A stretch of 64,000 nucleotides of DNA from Mesocentrotus franciscanus (GCA_037976565.1 CP137672.1:28484877-28548876); one strand, 5' to 3'; shown: positions 12,247-22,743, counted from the stretch's first letter. A program made the numbers and translations. The notes: a model not told the origin generated them from the sequence alone.

Positions 12247-12381
12247 CCTGGCAGGAATTAATTCCTTGAAATGCTAGAGCGCCGTAATGGCAGCCATGCT
12301 ATACCCAGGATAATAATAGGGAGCGCCAGGAGTGTCACGTGCGCTATACAAGAACCCACTATTATTATTATTATTATTATT
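12247..12381 (+). mobile_element. SINE-2 fragment (3' part) with (ATT)n tail
   Basis: GGCAGGAATTAATTCCTTGA and 'aatgctagagcgccgtaat' match the body of the fuller SINE at 21480-21771 read on its own sense strand. It ends in an (ATT)n run at about 12360-12381. The tRNA-like head is missing, as expected of 5'-truncated SINE insertions. A second trailing motif, AGCGCCAGGAGTGTCA, is shared with the copy at 43576-43708, so these two form a subfamily. Confidence 0.8.
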
Positions 12382-13406
12382 GTCACTTCTATTGCATCAT
12401 TTCAAATGCCTAAGATGAATAAGGAGCATGTTAGTCTTTTTCTTGACCAGCGCGTAAAAAATCAGAGTAAATTAATGCAAGAAAGCACACATATTGATAA
12501 CTAACGAAAATACTGACAGCAGACTTTTGTGAAAAAAGGATAGCATCCCTTCAGTATAAGTTGTCCATTTTTAATGACCCAATGATAAGGCTCACCTTTA
12601 AACACGGGATGGGAGAGAAACAAAGAGTGTGCCATCGTAACAAAGGGATTATAATAACATTTTGTTTTTAAATAAGCCTTTCCTGAGTCTGAGTTGACAT
12701 TGACTCCTTTTCTATTCACATGCACAAAATCAATATGACCCAAGTCGGCTATTGATTTCGGACTGAAATAACAATGCGTAAGGGTTTTTCGGCCCACTTT
12801 CATTACTGCAGCCCAAACTTGGCAAACGAGGATTGTCAAAAAATCTTTTGAAAGGGCTGCTGCTAAGTCATCCGTGACAGCAGACTTATGAATAAGATAT
12901 CATTAGATATAATATTAGTGACTCCTTAAATCACGTTCGATTTGAATTAAAAAAAAGGATTGACAACACCCCCGAAAAACAAGATCTGAAAATTAATAAT
13001 AATAATTTAAGCTAAGCTGGACGCGTATACTGAAAATATTCCATCGCTTCTTAATGGGTACTGGTATGAATTTCTTTCATATTCAGACTCTTCCAATATA
13101 TATTTGAGAACAAAAATCAAACTAGTCATGGTATAAATATTGATAGCGGAACAATTATCGCCGGAGCACCTTTCGTATTTCGGATGTCAATATCTAACAA
13201 GCTTCAGGCAATTTCACGTCAACTTAGATATGAGCCAAGTTTTCGAATTATGATAACTTTTCACCGAACATTATGCACAATATTCTTACACGGAGGGAAA
13301 CATGTCCAAAGTTCTGGTTCGCCAAACAATGAGGGGACTTTTGATTCCAACTTTACCAAATACTCCAACCGTTTTAATGCATATTTTCCACAAATAAAAA
13401 ATTCAC
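12382..13406. other. No supported gene; possible 3' side of the death-domain gene
   Basis: A 112-codon minus-strand frame at 12501-12839 includes a possible acceptor-to-donor interval around 12595-12765. Its phase does not continue from the exon ending at 13407, so it is not joined. Nothing else is supported. Confidence 0.4.
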
Positions 13407-13705
13407 CTGTTGTTGAAAGACATGTCTCCTCTATTTCTTTCAAGCCCGCCGCCCGGAGAGCAGCTCTAAGAATGGGAAGTTGCTCGGATGGTTTGACCGT
13501 CTTTGCCCAATTCTGAAGCATCATCACATTACCATTACTGGTCTTTTTACCTCTAGCCCAATTTGTCTCTAATGCCTGGTTAATATCAGGAGCCGGGACT
13601 TTCATCTCAAGACCGAGTCTCTCTAAATCACCATCATCTGATACGGCGTTTGCTACTTTGATGATAACGTCATCGATTCCGCGTGTTTGACTCGACGTTT
13701 GACCA
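13407..13705 (-). CDS. Exon encoding a death-domain-like module
   Basis: A 299-bp minus-strand exon preceded by acceptor TATATTCTAG and followed by donor CAACAG|GTGAAT. It encodes about 99 residues beginning SGQTSSQTRGIDD, then LERLGLEMKVPAPDINQALE, then GNVMMLQNWAK and LPILRAALRAAGLKEIEE. Two features are typical of death domains (protein-protein adaptors of apoptosis and innate immune signalling): an I/L-heptad helical pattern with the conserved W in 'LQNWAK', and a closing 'L..AL...GL..I'. The exon joins the upstream exon at 14118-14205 in phase (AG|T). If the donor is not used, the frame runs on to a stop near 13261, giving an alternative terminal exon of 45 more residues. The full gene, its partner domains and its symbol are not visible. 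Confidence 0.65.
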
Positions 13706-13908
13706 CTAGAATATAAAGAAAATAAAACGAAATCGTTCTTAAAGAGCATGCTCAAAGTTATACTACACATTTATTAAAGCGGTTCTCAAGTATTCATTCG
13801 ACAAATCACATAGAGAATGATCAAAACGAAACATTATTGTCAATTTTCCTCCTGTTTAACTTTTTGGTCAAAAGCATTGCATGAAACCAATCCTTTAATG
13901 TATATACA

Positions 13909-13948
13909 TGTACATGTATATATGTAATATATATATATATATATATTA
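13909..13948. repeat. (TA)n / (ATGTAC)n microsatellite
   Basis: Alternating 'acatgtacatgtatatatg' followed by an (AT)n run, inside the intron of the candidate death-domain gene. Confidence 0.9.
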
Positions 13949-14117
13949 ACATATTACTACCCGAAGTTCACACGCTGTTGAGGTAATGAATCTCACTCAA
14001 TCATATTACCTGTGTGCCATTGTAGAACCGTCCACTGATAATGTTAAGTAAACAAGCTTTCATTATTCTTTGCTATATATATTGATTTTGTCATATAAAC
14101 ACGAAACATGATTGTAC

Positions 14118-14205
14118 CTTGAACTTGGTGTGTCATCCCTTGCGGATTCACTCGCCTCTTTACTTCTTTTATACAGCATCTTTTCCATCGTGGATGGTAT
14201 CCAGG
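14118..14205 (-). CDS. Upstream exon of the death-domain gene
   Basis: An 88-bp interval bounded by acceptor ATCTCTTCAG and donor TCAAG|GTACAATC on the minus strand. Read with two leading bases it gives WIPSTMEKMLYKRSKEASES, then ARDDTPSS, and ends with AG, exactly the phase needed to join the T that opens the 13705 exon (Ser codon). It is hydrophilic and Ser/Lys/Glu-rich, like a linker before a death domain. The internal Met could be a start, but coding sequence before it is also open. The intron between the two exons is 412 bp (13706-14117). No exon further upstream was recognised. Confidence 0.5.
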
Positions 14206-15417
14206 CTGAAGAGATATGTAGAAACAGAATAAGAAATCATCACAAAAACTATTTAACTGATGGGTTTACCGTTATTATAGCGATATTGCGGGGTCGAGTA
14301 CGAAGTGCAATTTCAACTACTATTCAACATTTTTACATGATTATAAAAGTATTTGAATTGTATATTTATAGCTTGGTATTAAAACGAAGAGCAGAATTTC
14401 CTTAAGGTTGTTAAAAGTGATCAACAAAATTATAAGGGAAAATCAATAGATTTGTTTTTTACTAAGAATACTTATATTCGTAACATAGGCGTACTACGAA
14501 ACAACCCTATACTTATATATATGGTCATACCATTGCCATACTGATATCACCTTTCACATAACCTTGCTTTCCATCACCTTTTTAAACTGACTATCATCAT
14601 ATATTTTTGTTATAATCATACTAACGTATTATAAGTCATTCAGGCATTCGAGCACATACAGATATAGTCTTTTACACTAACAACATTTCAAAGATACTAG
14701 TTCTGTTTTCTTATAATTTGGGGATTTTTATGTGCTCGCTCAGTAGAAATGAGTTCACCCTCTTTAGGAAGAAAAAAAAACCCGAATTATACAGCTACCC
14801 ACCTAGGATAGCGGGCTCCTATCACCTTCAAAAAATGAGAACCCTACTTGCTAATACAACTTTTTAAAAAACTTTTACAGGACCCAAATTGCCTTTCGAA
14901 TTATTTGAAAGTGAACCCCATTTTATATCGTTTCAGGAATGCACTTAAACGTTATTTTCTCCAGCAGTATGAATAAATGACCCAATAGACAGCTCTTTGT
15001 ATTGATTATTTTGTCAAACATTTCATTGATGTTAGCTTTTTCATCTCGCACCCATGCCTCGCATGGTTTTTCTGTATATTAAGTCAGTAGTTTATGAACA
15101 AAAGCAACCAATAAAAAAAAATTAGCAACTAACTTTGGTTTTTAAAAATGTTATCCAGTAAGATTACCATTATTTTGACCACATAAGATCAGAGAAAAAA
15201 CACAAAAAACAACAAAAAAACAACAAACAAACAAAAAAAAAAAAAAAAAAAAATCGTCATTTTTGTTTTTATCCAGGGAATAATATTCAGCCCTGAATCC
15301 TGCCGGTCCTCCCAGGACTATTCATCAAGCGGGCCCTAAAGTCTGGCGTGGAGAAGGGCAAAGGACGAAGGGGAAAGGAGCGGTCTTTTTTAAAACCTCA
15401 ACACGATCACAAAACCC
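14206..15417. other. No gene seen; A-rich tract at about 15185-15254
   Basis: AT-rich sequence with an (A/AAC)n run near 15200-15254. A short GC-richer block at 15290-15400 lies directly before the family-A copy. No exon with convincing splice sites was found. Confidence 0.5.
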
Positions 15418-16213
15418 TTTTGAACATCAACCTAAGCCAATTTCAGTAGCCTTGTCCACCACTTAATTAATAATGACGTTCGTATAAGTTAATCTATATA
15501 CACACGATTTCTATGAAATTTACAATAGATCATCGAAATTGCCCTTCACTTGATTATTCGAAAACCTTTGCCATCGTGTTTCTGTAACCTCTGAAAAACG
15601 GCTTTTCATGATTTTCTATCTCATTTTAGGGCATTAAAACTGGATCTGTCTATGATATTTGATTCCACGAATTTCTTCTTCAAATTATTGTGTGCATGTG
15701 CAAAAGTATACAAAAAAGGTGTGATGTGCAGTACAGTGGAGGGCCTAGAGTAAAATAGGGCTAGTTCGGTATTGGCCCGGTGAATAGATGATTTACAGAC
15801 AAGTAGGAAAAAAACAATGGTATAGGGGAGGAAGAGAGGAGTTAAAGGAAGGGGAAAGGAAGCTGTGGAAAGGGAGGAATATAAAGAGCGAAATGGAGAA
15901 CTTACAAGACGAAACATACAATGACACAAAATGGGGACGCACGGATAGTAGAGAAGACATGAGATGGTAACGTCGCTGCATAGTGGATGCAGCAGTATAT
16001 ATACATAGACCACTCCGTGTGTGTATACATGCAAAGAAAGGATATCACAAGCGTATCGAAAGCATTATCGTATGAATGAGTTGTAATAACACTGTTGCTC
16101 AAGTTTAAACTTTCTGTCATCCTCCCCCCAACTAAGCGACTGCGAAAACATAGTCTACTCCAGACATATTGGCCCGAATTCACAAAGGAGGTTTGTCGAC
16201 AAACCTACGTTTA
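15418..16213. repeat. Family A dispersed repeat, copy 2
   Basis: Starts with the same bases as position 1 of the window and stays highly similar for about 740 bases, with small indels. It runs into the left end of the same MITE seen at 748 (16170-16212), then breaks off. Sequence 16214-16290 repeats 16022-16092 (catgcaaagaaaggata..., gtatgaatgagttg), so the MITE copy was cut by a local rearrangement. Confidence 0.85.
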
Positions 16214-16589
16214 TGTGCGTCATATACATGCAAAGAAAGGATACCACAAGCGTATCGAACGCATTATCGTATGAATGAGTTGCAATAAGGGAGTTAACAG
16301 ATACGTCTGCGCTTGCGCGAATCTCCGATATCAACTTCCGGGGTCACTCGTACATAGAATAGCTCTGCCAACTGTGATCAACGTGCTCAACCCGCGAACG
16401 GACAAGACAAGTTTGTTTCGGAAAATATCTCGCTGTATATTTCTTCTTATTAATCTATTTCATCTCCTTGGTCATAATAAATAATATTACTAGTATTACT
16501 ATGACTTTGATTGACATTTTCTTCCTAGACAGTTGCAAAAACGACTGAGTACTTGTGTATAAAACTGTGAGTGGCGGGAAAGTAATGAA

Positions 16590-18185
16590 AGAGAGAAAGA
16601 GATTACAGTACAAAAATAAAAACAGAGAATAATGTAAGGAAAGATAGAGAGAAAATTATAGAATGATAAAAACAAAGAATAACATAAGAAAAAGGTGATA
16701 GAAGGAAGAAACAAAGAATAACATGAAGAAAGATAGAAAGAAAAAATGATAGAATGATAACAACAAACAATCACATAAGAGATGATAGAAGGGAAAAAAA
16801 GAATAACATAAGGAAAGACAGAAAGAGAAAATGATGAAGAATAGATAATGGAAAGATAGAAGATAAAATATGTGCCCATCTCTTGCCTCAGAAAATATAA
16901 ACGTCATCTAATGAAGGAATTTCATCTTAATTATGTTTAATTAGCCTGTACACATTTGTTCATGTACTATCCACTCTTTCTTTTCTCTTTACTTTGTATA
17001 ATTGTCTGCGGCCATTGGAGCCCAGCCTTTGAAAGGCCAATGGCCTCTGCTGGCTCCTCCATATTCTTTGTAGTGTTTATATATTTTCTTATATGTATAC
17101 TATATTGTTGAATGTATTTTTTACGAGTATTGCAAATAAAATGAATGAATGAAGAGAAGATGAAAGATGGAAAAACAAAGATTAACATAAGACAAACAGA
17201 AAGAGAAAATGATAGAAGAAACACAAAGAATAACATGACGAAAGAGAGAAAGAAAAAACAAAGAATAACATGACGAAAGATAGAAAGAAAAAAATGATAG
17301 GATAATAAACGAAGAATAACGTAAGAAGTGAAAGAATAAGGAAAAACAAAGAGTAACATAAGGAAAGACAGAAAGAGAAAGTGATAGAATGATAAAAACA
17401 AAGAATAACATAAGAGAAGGTGATAGAAGGAAGAAACGAAGGATAGCATAAGGAAAGATAGAAAGAGAAAATAATAGAATAAAAACAATGAATAACATAA
17501 GAGAAGGTGATAGAAGGAAAAACAAAGAATAACATAAGGAATGGTAGGAAGAAAATGATAGAACGATAAAAACAAAGAATTACATAATAAAATGTGATAG
17601 AAGGAAGAAACAAAGAATAACATGAGGAAAGATGGAAAGAGAGAGTGATAGAATTATAAAAACAAAGAATAACATAAGAGAAGGTGATAGAAGGAAGAAA
17701 CGAAGGATTGTCGTTAGGAAAGATATGAAGAGAAAATAATAGAATAATAAAAACAATGAATAACATAAGAGAAGGTGATAGAAGGAAAAACAAAGATTAA
17801 CATAAGAAAAACAGAAAGAGAAAATGATAGAAGGAAAACAAAGAATAACATGACGAAAGAGAGAAAGAAAAAACAAAGAATAACATAAGGAATGGTAGGA
17901 AGAAAATGATAGAACGATAAAAACAAAGAATTACATAATAAAATGTGATAGAAGGAAGAAACAAAGAATAACATGAGGAAAGATGGAAAGAGAGAGTGAT
18001 AGAATTATAAAAACAAAGAATAACATAAGAGAAGGTGATAGAAGGAAGAAACGAAGGATTGTCGTTAGGAAAGATATGAAGAGAAAATAATAGAATAATA
18101 AAAACAATGAATAACATAAGAGAAGGTGATAGAAGGAAAAACAAAGAATAACATAAGGAACGGTAGGAAGGAAATGATAGAACGA
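16590..18185. repeat. Purine-rich satellite with 351-bp higher-order repeat
   Basis: Built from short variants of ACAAAGAATAACATAAG, AGAAGGTGATAGAAGGAAG and GAAAGATAGAAAGAGAAAAT. The block about 17524-17795 is repeated essentially unchanged at about 17875-18146 (offset 351), so whole groups of units were duplicated recently. The array is interrupted at about 16870-17150 by a LINE-type tail. The 126- to 218-codon minus-strand frames (Phe/Leu/Ser/Tyr-rich) are products of the repeat, not proteins. Confidence 0.9.
16870..17150 (+). mobile_element. 3' end of a LINE inserted in the satellite
   Basis: Non-repetitive DNA splits the purine satellite and ends AATAAAATGAATGAATGAA, a short-repeat tail typical of CR1/L2-like LINEs. 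Before it, a hairpin is formed by GGAGCC(CAGC) at about 17017 and (GCTG)GCTCC at about 17058, with GGCCAATGGCC in the loop region. A conserved 3' hairpin before a microsatellite tail is known in L2/CR1-type elements. No coding part remains. Confidence 0.6.
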
Positions 18186-18199
18186 TACAAACGCTATGA

Positions 18200-18312
18200 G
18201 CTCTTCTTTCCGACGTGAAACTGGCAGGTTTTTTCTCTCTGACAAAGTTTTTCAATTGTTGCATATTCCAAAGTTTAATATCATCAATAGACACCTTCGA
18301 TTCGTCATCCAT
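18200..18312 (-). pseudogene. SAP-like N-terminal exon, frameshifted
   Basis: From an ATG at 18312 the minus strand reads MDDESKVSIDDIKLWNMQQL, then KNFVRE. The next frame over continues NLPVSRRKEELIAFV. Together they show the pattern W..QQLK.F.....LP.S.RKEEL...V, a SAP-like helix-turn-helix seen at the start of many transposon-associated SWIM/YqaJ-type proteins in marine invertebrates. One base in the A-run near 18230-18236 is gained or lost, so the frame is broken. Just downstream the sequence enters the purine satellite, so the rest of the exon is missing. Assigned by motif only. Confidence 0.45.
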
Positions 18313-18524
18313 ATTTTCACAAGTTCAGCGCAAAAAAATGAAACAATACTTGAAACTCGAGCAGAAATACAGCAACCGTCAAAAAAAGAGATATCCATAG
18401 AATTTACACACGTTTTATTCGCATCGCTTACGTAAGAACTTCCCCGCACGCATTGCGTCCGGAGTGCGTGTACAGCTGACCCCTGACACAATGACGTCAC
18501 AGACGTCCAGTTGGTAACTGTTAA

Positions 18525-18955
18525 CTCCCTTATTACACTGTTGCTCATAAATTTGAAACTTTCTGTCACCCCCTCCAGCTTAGCGACTGCGAAAACATAG
18601 TCTACTCCCGACATAATAGTCTATATCCTCTTGGACCGTAATTGAACTTTTCAACGCACGTCAACTAGGGATGTCAAGGAGAGTACAATTAAGGTACGTC
18701 AACCTTTTTTATCGACCCTGTTGTATCATATTTAGTGATAAAATAAACAAGAATAGGTCATGCAAATCAATATCATACAGTAAAAATTAAATTAAGAATT
18801 TGGAGGTAAAGAGACTCAACGAGCTTGTAATAATTAAATAATTAAGGCAAGTCATCAGTGGCGTATACCTTGACTTTGGTTTCGGAGGGAGGAGGACATC
18901 CGAGCCAGCAGTGATATCATTTCAAGGGACCTACATGTAATTTCCAGAGCCTGAA
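18525..18955. repeat. Family A dispersed repeat, copy 3
   Basis: Matches 660-1290 with the 182-bp MITE missing (empty site about 18611-18620) and a deletion of about 40 bases near 18840. It ends around 18955, where 'ctacatgtaatttcca' is the last shared text. Confidence 0.85.
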
Positions 18956-19678
18956 TTACCTGCAACGTTATATGCTCCATATGGAACATCAGCCAGCCTA
19001 CAGGTACAAGCTCCCTTTTCCAGCTTTAAGCAAGAGGGACCACAATGAGATACAGATCTCGGTATCATGGACTGGTCGCTTCTCTTACAACCACAAATTC
19101 TTGTAAAATAAGATTTACAAATTAATTCCTCTGAAGCTATTAACAATGCTCCATTCAGGATACTAACATTTGCCATCGAGTATGAGATTTTTGGTTTGAT
19201 AAGATGTTATATAATTAAGGAATTAAAATTTCCAATGATACTTCCAAGATTTCCTGTATTTCAAACAGAATTTTAGAATCTTGCGGAAAAAGAAAAAAAA
19301 AACTACTTACAGTCGGAGGATAAGACTGAATTTATAATCCATACTAAGTTCGCTCGGCAATTTAGGCCTGCACTTTCGAGAAATTTCATTTTAAGGTTTG
19401 TTGCTGATCTAAAAAGCTATGATTCTGTCATGGAGGTTATTGTTATCAAATTCATATTACACAGATTATTCTGTTCATGGCAATTAATATTAACATATCA
19501 AATTGAAAATTTCAAAGTAGCAATTCATCTGAGCAGCAGTGAACCAATTTGATGGCCTATTTGGAACTCTTCCTAGAGGCACTTCTGGCATGACTATGTA
19601 TCGATAATTACCTGTCGATGCCTCAAGTGCTATTGTAGCAATTGCACAATAAAGAATACAAAAGAAACAACAGAACAT
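18955..19678 (-). other. Possible small secreted-protein gene (weak)
   Basis: On the minus strand, 19678 opens MFCCFFCILYCAIATIALEA, which resembles a signal peptide with an A-x-A-type cleavage region, followed by about 40 residues with two Cys. Further down, 19176-18955 encodes a Cys-rich stretch with ICGCKRSD, HCGPSCLKL and CTCRLADVPYGAYNV, ending at a possible donor CAG|GTAATT. The pieces might be exons of one secreted gene. No intron junction joining them in phase could be established, and 19680 is also the edge of a repeat. Function unknown. Confidence 0.2.
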
Positions 19679-20003
19679 TGTAAAGGGTACATGAGCATTT
19701 GTCTACATCAATAACCTACTTCTTGTAATGGCCAAAATTAAACTGAATGAATCTTTGCGCAGCATAAAACGTACGACCATTCGGTACACTGGTCTGAAAA
19801 ATCAGACTATTACTTACTGGCTCTATAGCTCCTAAGTCGATTCGACAACTAATAGTCGTTATTTTCCCACTTAAAGACATTTTCAAGCCCCCTTTTTTAA
19901 GGGAAATTCTAAATTAGTATTGTCTTTCAAATGCCGTTGGAATTTAACCTTTTCATTTGTATGGCCTGCAAATGGGACATAGTACCTTTAATGAGATTAT
20001 ATT
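19672..20003 (-). repeat. Family B repeat, inverted relative to 32485-32772
   Basis: The reverse complement of this stretch matches 32485-32772, including GTCCCATTTGCAGGCC, 'ggttaaattccaacgg', 'agttgtcgaatcgactta' and 'aagaagt(g/a)ggttattgatgta'. No coding potential is seen. Confidence 0.8.
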
Positions 20004-20006
20004 ATG

Positions 20007-20206
20007 GAGGCGCGATAGCTTAGTCGGTAGAGCAGTGGTCTCGTAATCCGGCGACCCGGGTTCGAAACCAAGTCAATGCGCTAGTGCCCTTTGGTAAGGC
20101 ATTAATCCTCATTACCAGCTCCCTCGGAGGGGACCTAAAGCCGTCGGTCCTCTGGTTGCTTACTAAAAAGCATTTATGCTTTCTTAGCAGTCAGGTAAAA
20201 AAAAAA
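20007..20206 (+). mobile_element. SINE-1, tRNA-Thr-like head and poly(A) tail
   Basis: The head reads like a tRNA: box A TAGCTTAGTCGG at 20016-20027 and box B GGTTCGAAACC at 20059-20069, with a TCTCGTAAT anticodon-loop segment (CGT, Thr-like). The acceptor stem is not closed, so it is not a working tRNA. A ~130-bp unrelated body follows and ends in A10 at 20197-20206. Boxes A and B would serve as an internal RNA polymerase III promoter. Clear target duplications were not seen. Confidence 0.8.
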
Positions 20207-20229
20207 TCATCATTCATTCATATGAATGG

Positions 20230-20640
20230 AATAACGGCACATAGTTGTAAGCAGATATGGTAAGAAAAATATAGAAAAGGGAGCACACAACAGAATGGAA
20301 AAGGGGCACTTCTAAGAGTGAGAAGTAAACAGTAACAAGAGGAACTTTAAAACAAAGTAAAACAGGACAAATTGCATGAAGGAAAAGTGCACTTGTAATT
20401 AATAAAAAGGGATATTAATCAGATGTAAAAGGGAATGTTTAAGGAGAAAATAGGCCCCACACTTATGTAAGTACCTAAAAAAATGGGCAATTGTGCCACC
20501 CCCAAACGCGGAGTGCCGCCTAAACTGCGGCCTTTGGTATTGATCATGCTTGGTATTAAATTTGATGATTAAAAAAAATTGTTCCCCCAAAAAAAAAAAA
20601 TCATTGCCTAAAATTGCCATTAATTTGAACAGAACTCTCC
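20230..20640. repeat. Decayed GTGCCCC-family repeats (reverse orientation)
   Basis: Fragments such as AAAAGGGGCACTTCTAAGAG and 'gaaaagtgcacttgtaat' resemble the reverse complement of the 26-kb array. The rest is A-rich. The 73-codon frame inside is not credible. Confidence 0.45.
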
Positions 20641-20699
20641 ATTTCCCGATGCATGATCAAATTGAAGTTAGCCGAAACTTACGCCTGTACAGCCAATGA

Positions 20700-20965
20700 A
20701 TGCTTAACATAGCATATCAATAATCGAATGAATAAGAATGAAATTGATCTTAAAACTGATATGGATCACACTCTAACTTGAAATCGATCTCAAAACTAAT
20801 ATGGATCACACTTTAACTTAAAATCGATTTAATTTAATACATGAAACGGGTCCTAAAGTCGAAATCGATTTTAGGCCCTTAAAATCGATCGGATCAATTT
20901 TATCGGATCGGTCGATCGGATCGATCGGATCGATTTTAAGATCGACTTTAGGATTTAGTGAAACA
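20700..20965. mobile_element. Foldback MITE with ATCGAT-rich core
   Basis: GGTCCTAAAGTCGAAATCGA near 20851 pairs with GATCGACTTTAGGATT near 20940. Between them the sequence is almost only GATCGGATC/ATCGATTTTA words. Two 46-bp direct units ('gatatggatcacac..taacttgaaatcgatct') precede it at about 20756-20845. The right end TTTAGTGAAACAACCCC is a common MITE end in marine invertebrates. Boundaries are approximate. Confidence 0.6.
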
Positions 20966-20974
20966 ACCCCCAGA

Positions 20975-21345
20975 TAAGAGTCATATTGTTGAAGAAGTTA
21001 TTTAGTTATTAATACATTTCAAATGGTTTATGTACTAGTTATAATCAGTTTAATTTATAAAAAAGCATATGGAAACGTTTGCTTGGACTTGTCTAATAAA
21101 AGAAGTTGACCACAAACTAACTCCCACACAGTGTTGAGTGCAGGGGTCACGGGCCACTGGCTTCACCGTGCAGGTAGGGCGCGTGCATCCGGAACTTCCA
21201 GGTCAAAAAGTCAATTTTGTGCGTGTAGGTTCCCTTTATTCCGACAATATTCAACCAATCGGAACAAATTCAAAACCAGAAGAAAGCTATCGATTAGTAT
21301 ATTCATTAGCCGCTCAACCCAAAGCCGCCTGACCACAATGGAACA
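20975..21345 (+). repeat. Repeat C, copy 1
   Basis: Matches 41545-41805 in the same orientation (AGAGTCATATTGTTGAA, GCATATGGAAACGTTTGCTT, CACACAGTGTTGAGTGCAGG, CTGACCACAATGGAA). About 95 extra bases at roughly 21150-21250 are absent from the other copy. No coding frame is conserved between copies. Confidence 0.8.
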
Positions 21346-21477
21346 GCTCATGGTGCTGTCCCATGGCGCCATGCATATGTTTGATTTAAATGACAAGCGG
21401 TAAAAATCTCTCCGGCCCCACTAATTTTATTTTTGTTAAATTTTTCCACCGTGTCCTCAACGTTTCCATTCCGTCTC

Positions 21478-21771
21478 CATAATAATAATAATAATAATAA
21501 TAATAGGCATTTCTATGGCGCCGTCTATCTAGATAATTCTATTCCGAGGCGCATTTATTATTACCCCAGCTTTAGCCTAGCTGCCGTTTATACAGCGCTC
21601 CAGCATTTCAAGGAATTAATTCCTGCCAGGTACCCATTTACATCACCTGGGTTGAGTGTGGCAAATGTAGATCAATGTCTTGCCAAAGGACATTAGTGCC
21701 GCGGTGGGACTCGAACCGCGGACCTTGTGATCGACATTCCGGCGACGTATCCACTCGACCACGACACCTCC
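21478..21771 (-). mobile_element. SINE-2, full copy with tRNA-like head and (ATT)n tail
   Basis: On the minus strand the head starts at 21771: GGTGTCGTGGTCGAGTGGAT (box A-like) and, at 21717-21706, box B GGTTCGAGTCCC. The body contains CTTTGGCAAGACATTG, GGGTACCTGGCAGGAATTAA and 'gcgccatagaaatgcc', ending in an (ATT)n run at about 21480-21508. The head resembles a Leu/Ser-type tRNA. Four copies occur in the window (12247, 43576 and 58814 being the others). It would be transcribed by RNA polymerase III and moved by a LINE; the short-repeat tail suggests a CR1/L2-type partner. Confidence 0.85.
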
Positions 21772-22071
21772 ATACCGGGTCCTAACCTCCTATAACGTCT
21801 TCGTACCAGCTAGTGTCACCGTATTGACCGTTCCCTCGCCGGGTCCGTGCCGGGTCCTCACCGGGTGGGTATAATACCAGCCGCTTACCGCCCGGAACGC
21901 ACCCATATCGTTCTCTAAACGTTCGCTCCGCCTCGAAGACGCCTCACACCGTATATAAAAGCTGGGCACTCACCCGGCCGGTCACACTTAATTTAGCTCT
22001 CGTGTTCACGGATGTGCGTCCTCCTCATCGTTTTTCTCAAAAATTCATAATGCCTACACATGGAAGCAGGG

Positions 22072-22743
22072 GTGGCGGAGCGACTTCCAAAGGGGGGGGG
22101 GGCAACAAAAAAGGGCACTTTCTGGAGAAAAAAGGGCACCTACAAAGAAAAATCTCAAAGCGAAAATATGTACAATTTTTTAGACATTGGTATATACACC
22201 TACATTGTAATTACATTATCAGGGATAATTCCAATATTTGTTTCTCTCGATACATTACACAAGATGTTCGTTAAGCATCATACTTTGCAGTTGGGTGTGA
22301 TGGTCTGAATTTTCATTTGCGAGAGAACGAAACGCGCGAGGAAAATTTGAAGATTTGTGAGGTCGCAGTGCGAAAAACTACATCTTATAAATCAAGAGGG
22401 GAAAAAAAATCCTCATGTGCTTCTAAGCACATTCTCATAACGGAAGACTGAAAAGGCCTTTGATAAGTAACATAATTATATCATCATATAATAAGCGAGC
22501 GAGCTTTTGGGGAAATTGCTCTTAGTCGCTTTAATTAGGGGCACGTCTAATGATGAGAGGAAAAGGGGACACTTATCGAAAGGGATAAGACACTTATTGG
22601 AAAAGAAAAGGAGCACGTGTCAAAGTACAAATGCTCATTATCAGAGGTGAAAATGGGGCATTAATTTTGCGCACTAAGTGAGCACTAATTTTTTATTTTT
22701 TTTTGGCCGGGGCACGTGCCCCTGTGCCCCTGGATCCGCCACT
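22072..22743 (-). mobile_element. Short GTGCCCC-family element
   Basis: Edges are CAGGGGTGGCGGAGCGACTT at 22069 and CCCTGGATCCGCCACTG at about 22727-22743, an imperfect inverted pair. The interior is the reverse complement of parts of the 25915-27978 element (for example 22140-22180 against 27895-27915, and 22330-22400 against 27315-27380). It has only a few 'ggggcac.t' units at 22540-22670. It lacks the MITE present at 27428-27810 in the longer copy. Confidence 0.7.

Noticed and set aside
12501..12839. 112-codon minus-strand frame as the next exon of the death-domain gene
   Set aside because: The splice phase does not match: joining after 13407 gives an immediate stop.
16499..18312. Minus-strand frames up to 218 codons rich in 'CYSLF' and 'FYHF'
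   Set aside because: The protein repeats follow the DNA satellite period in all frames; not a membrane protein family. Only the first ~40 codons before 18200 look gene-like.
20007..20080. A functional tRNA-Thr gene
   Set aside because: The boxes and anticodon loop are tRNA-like, but the 3' acceptor half is absent and a SINE body with poly(A) follows.
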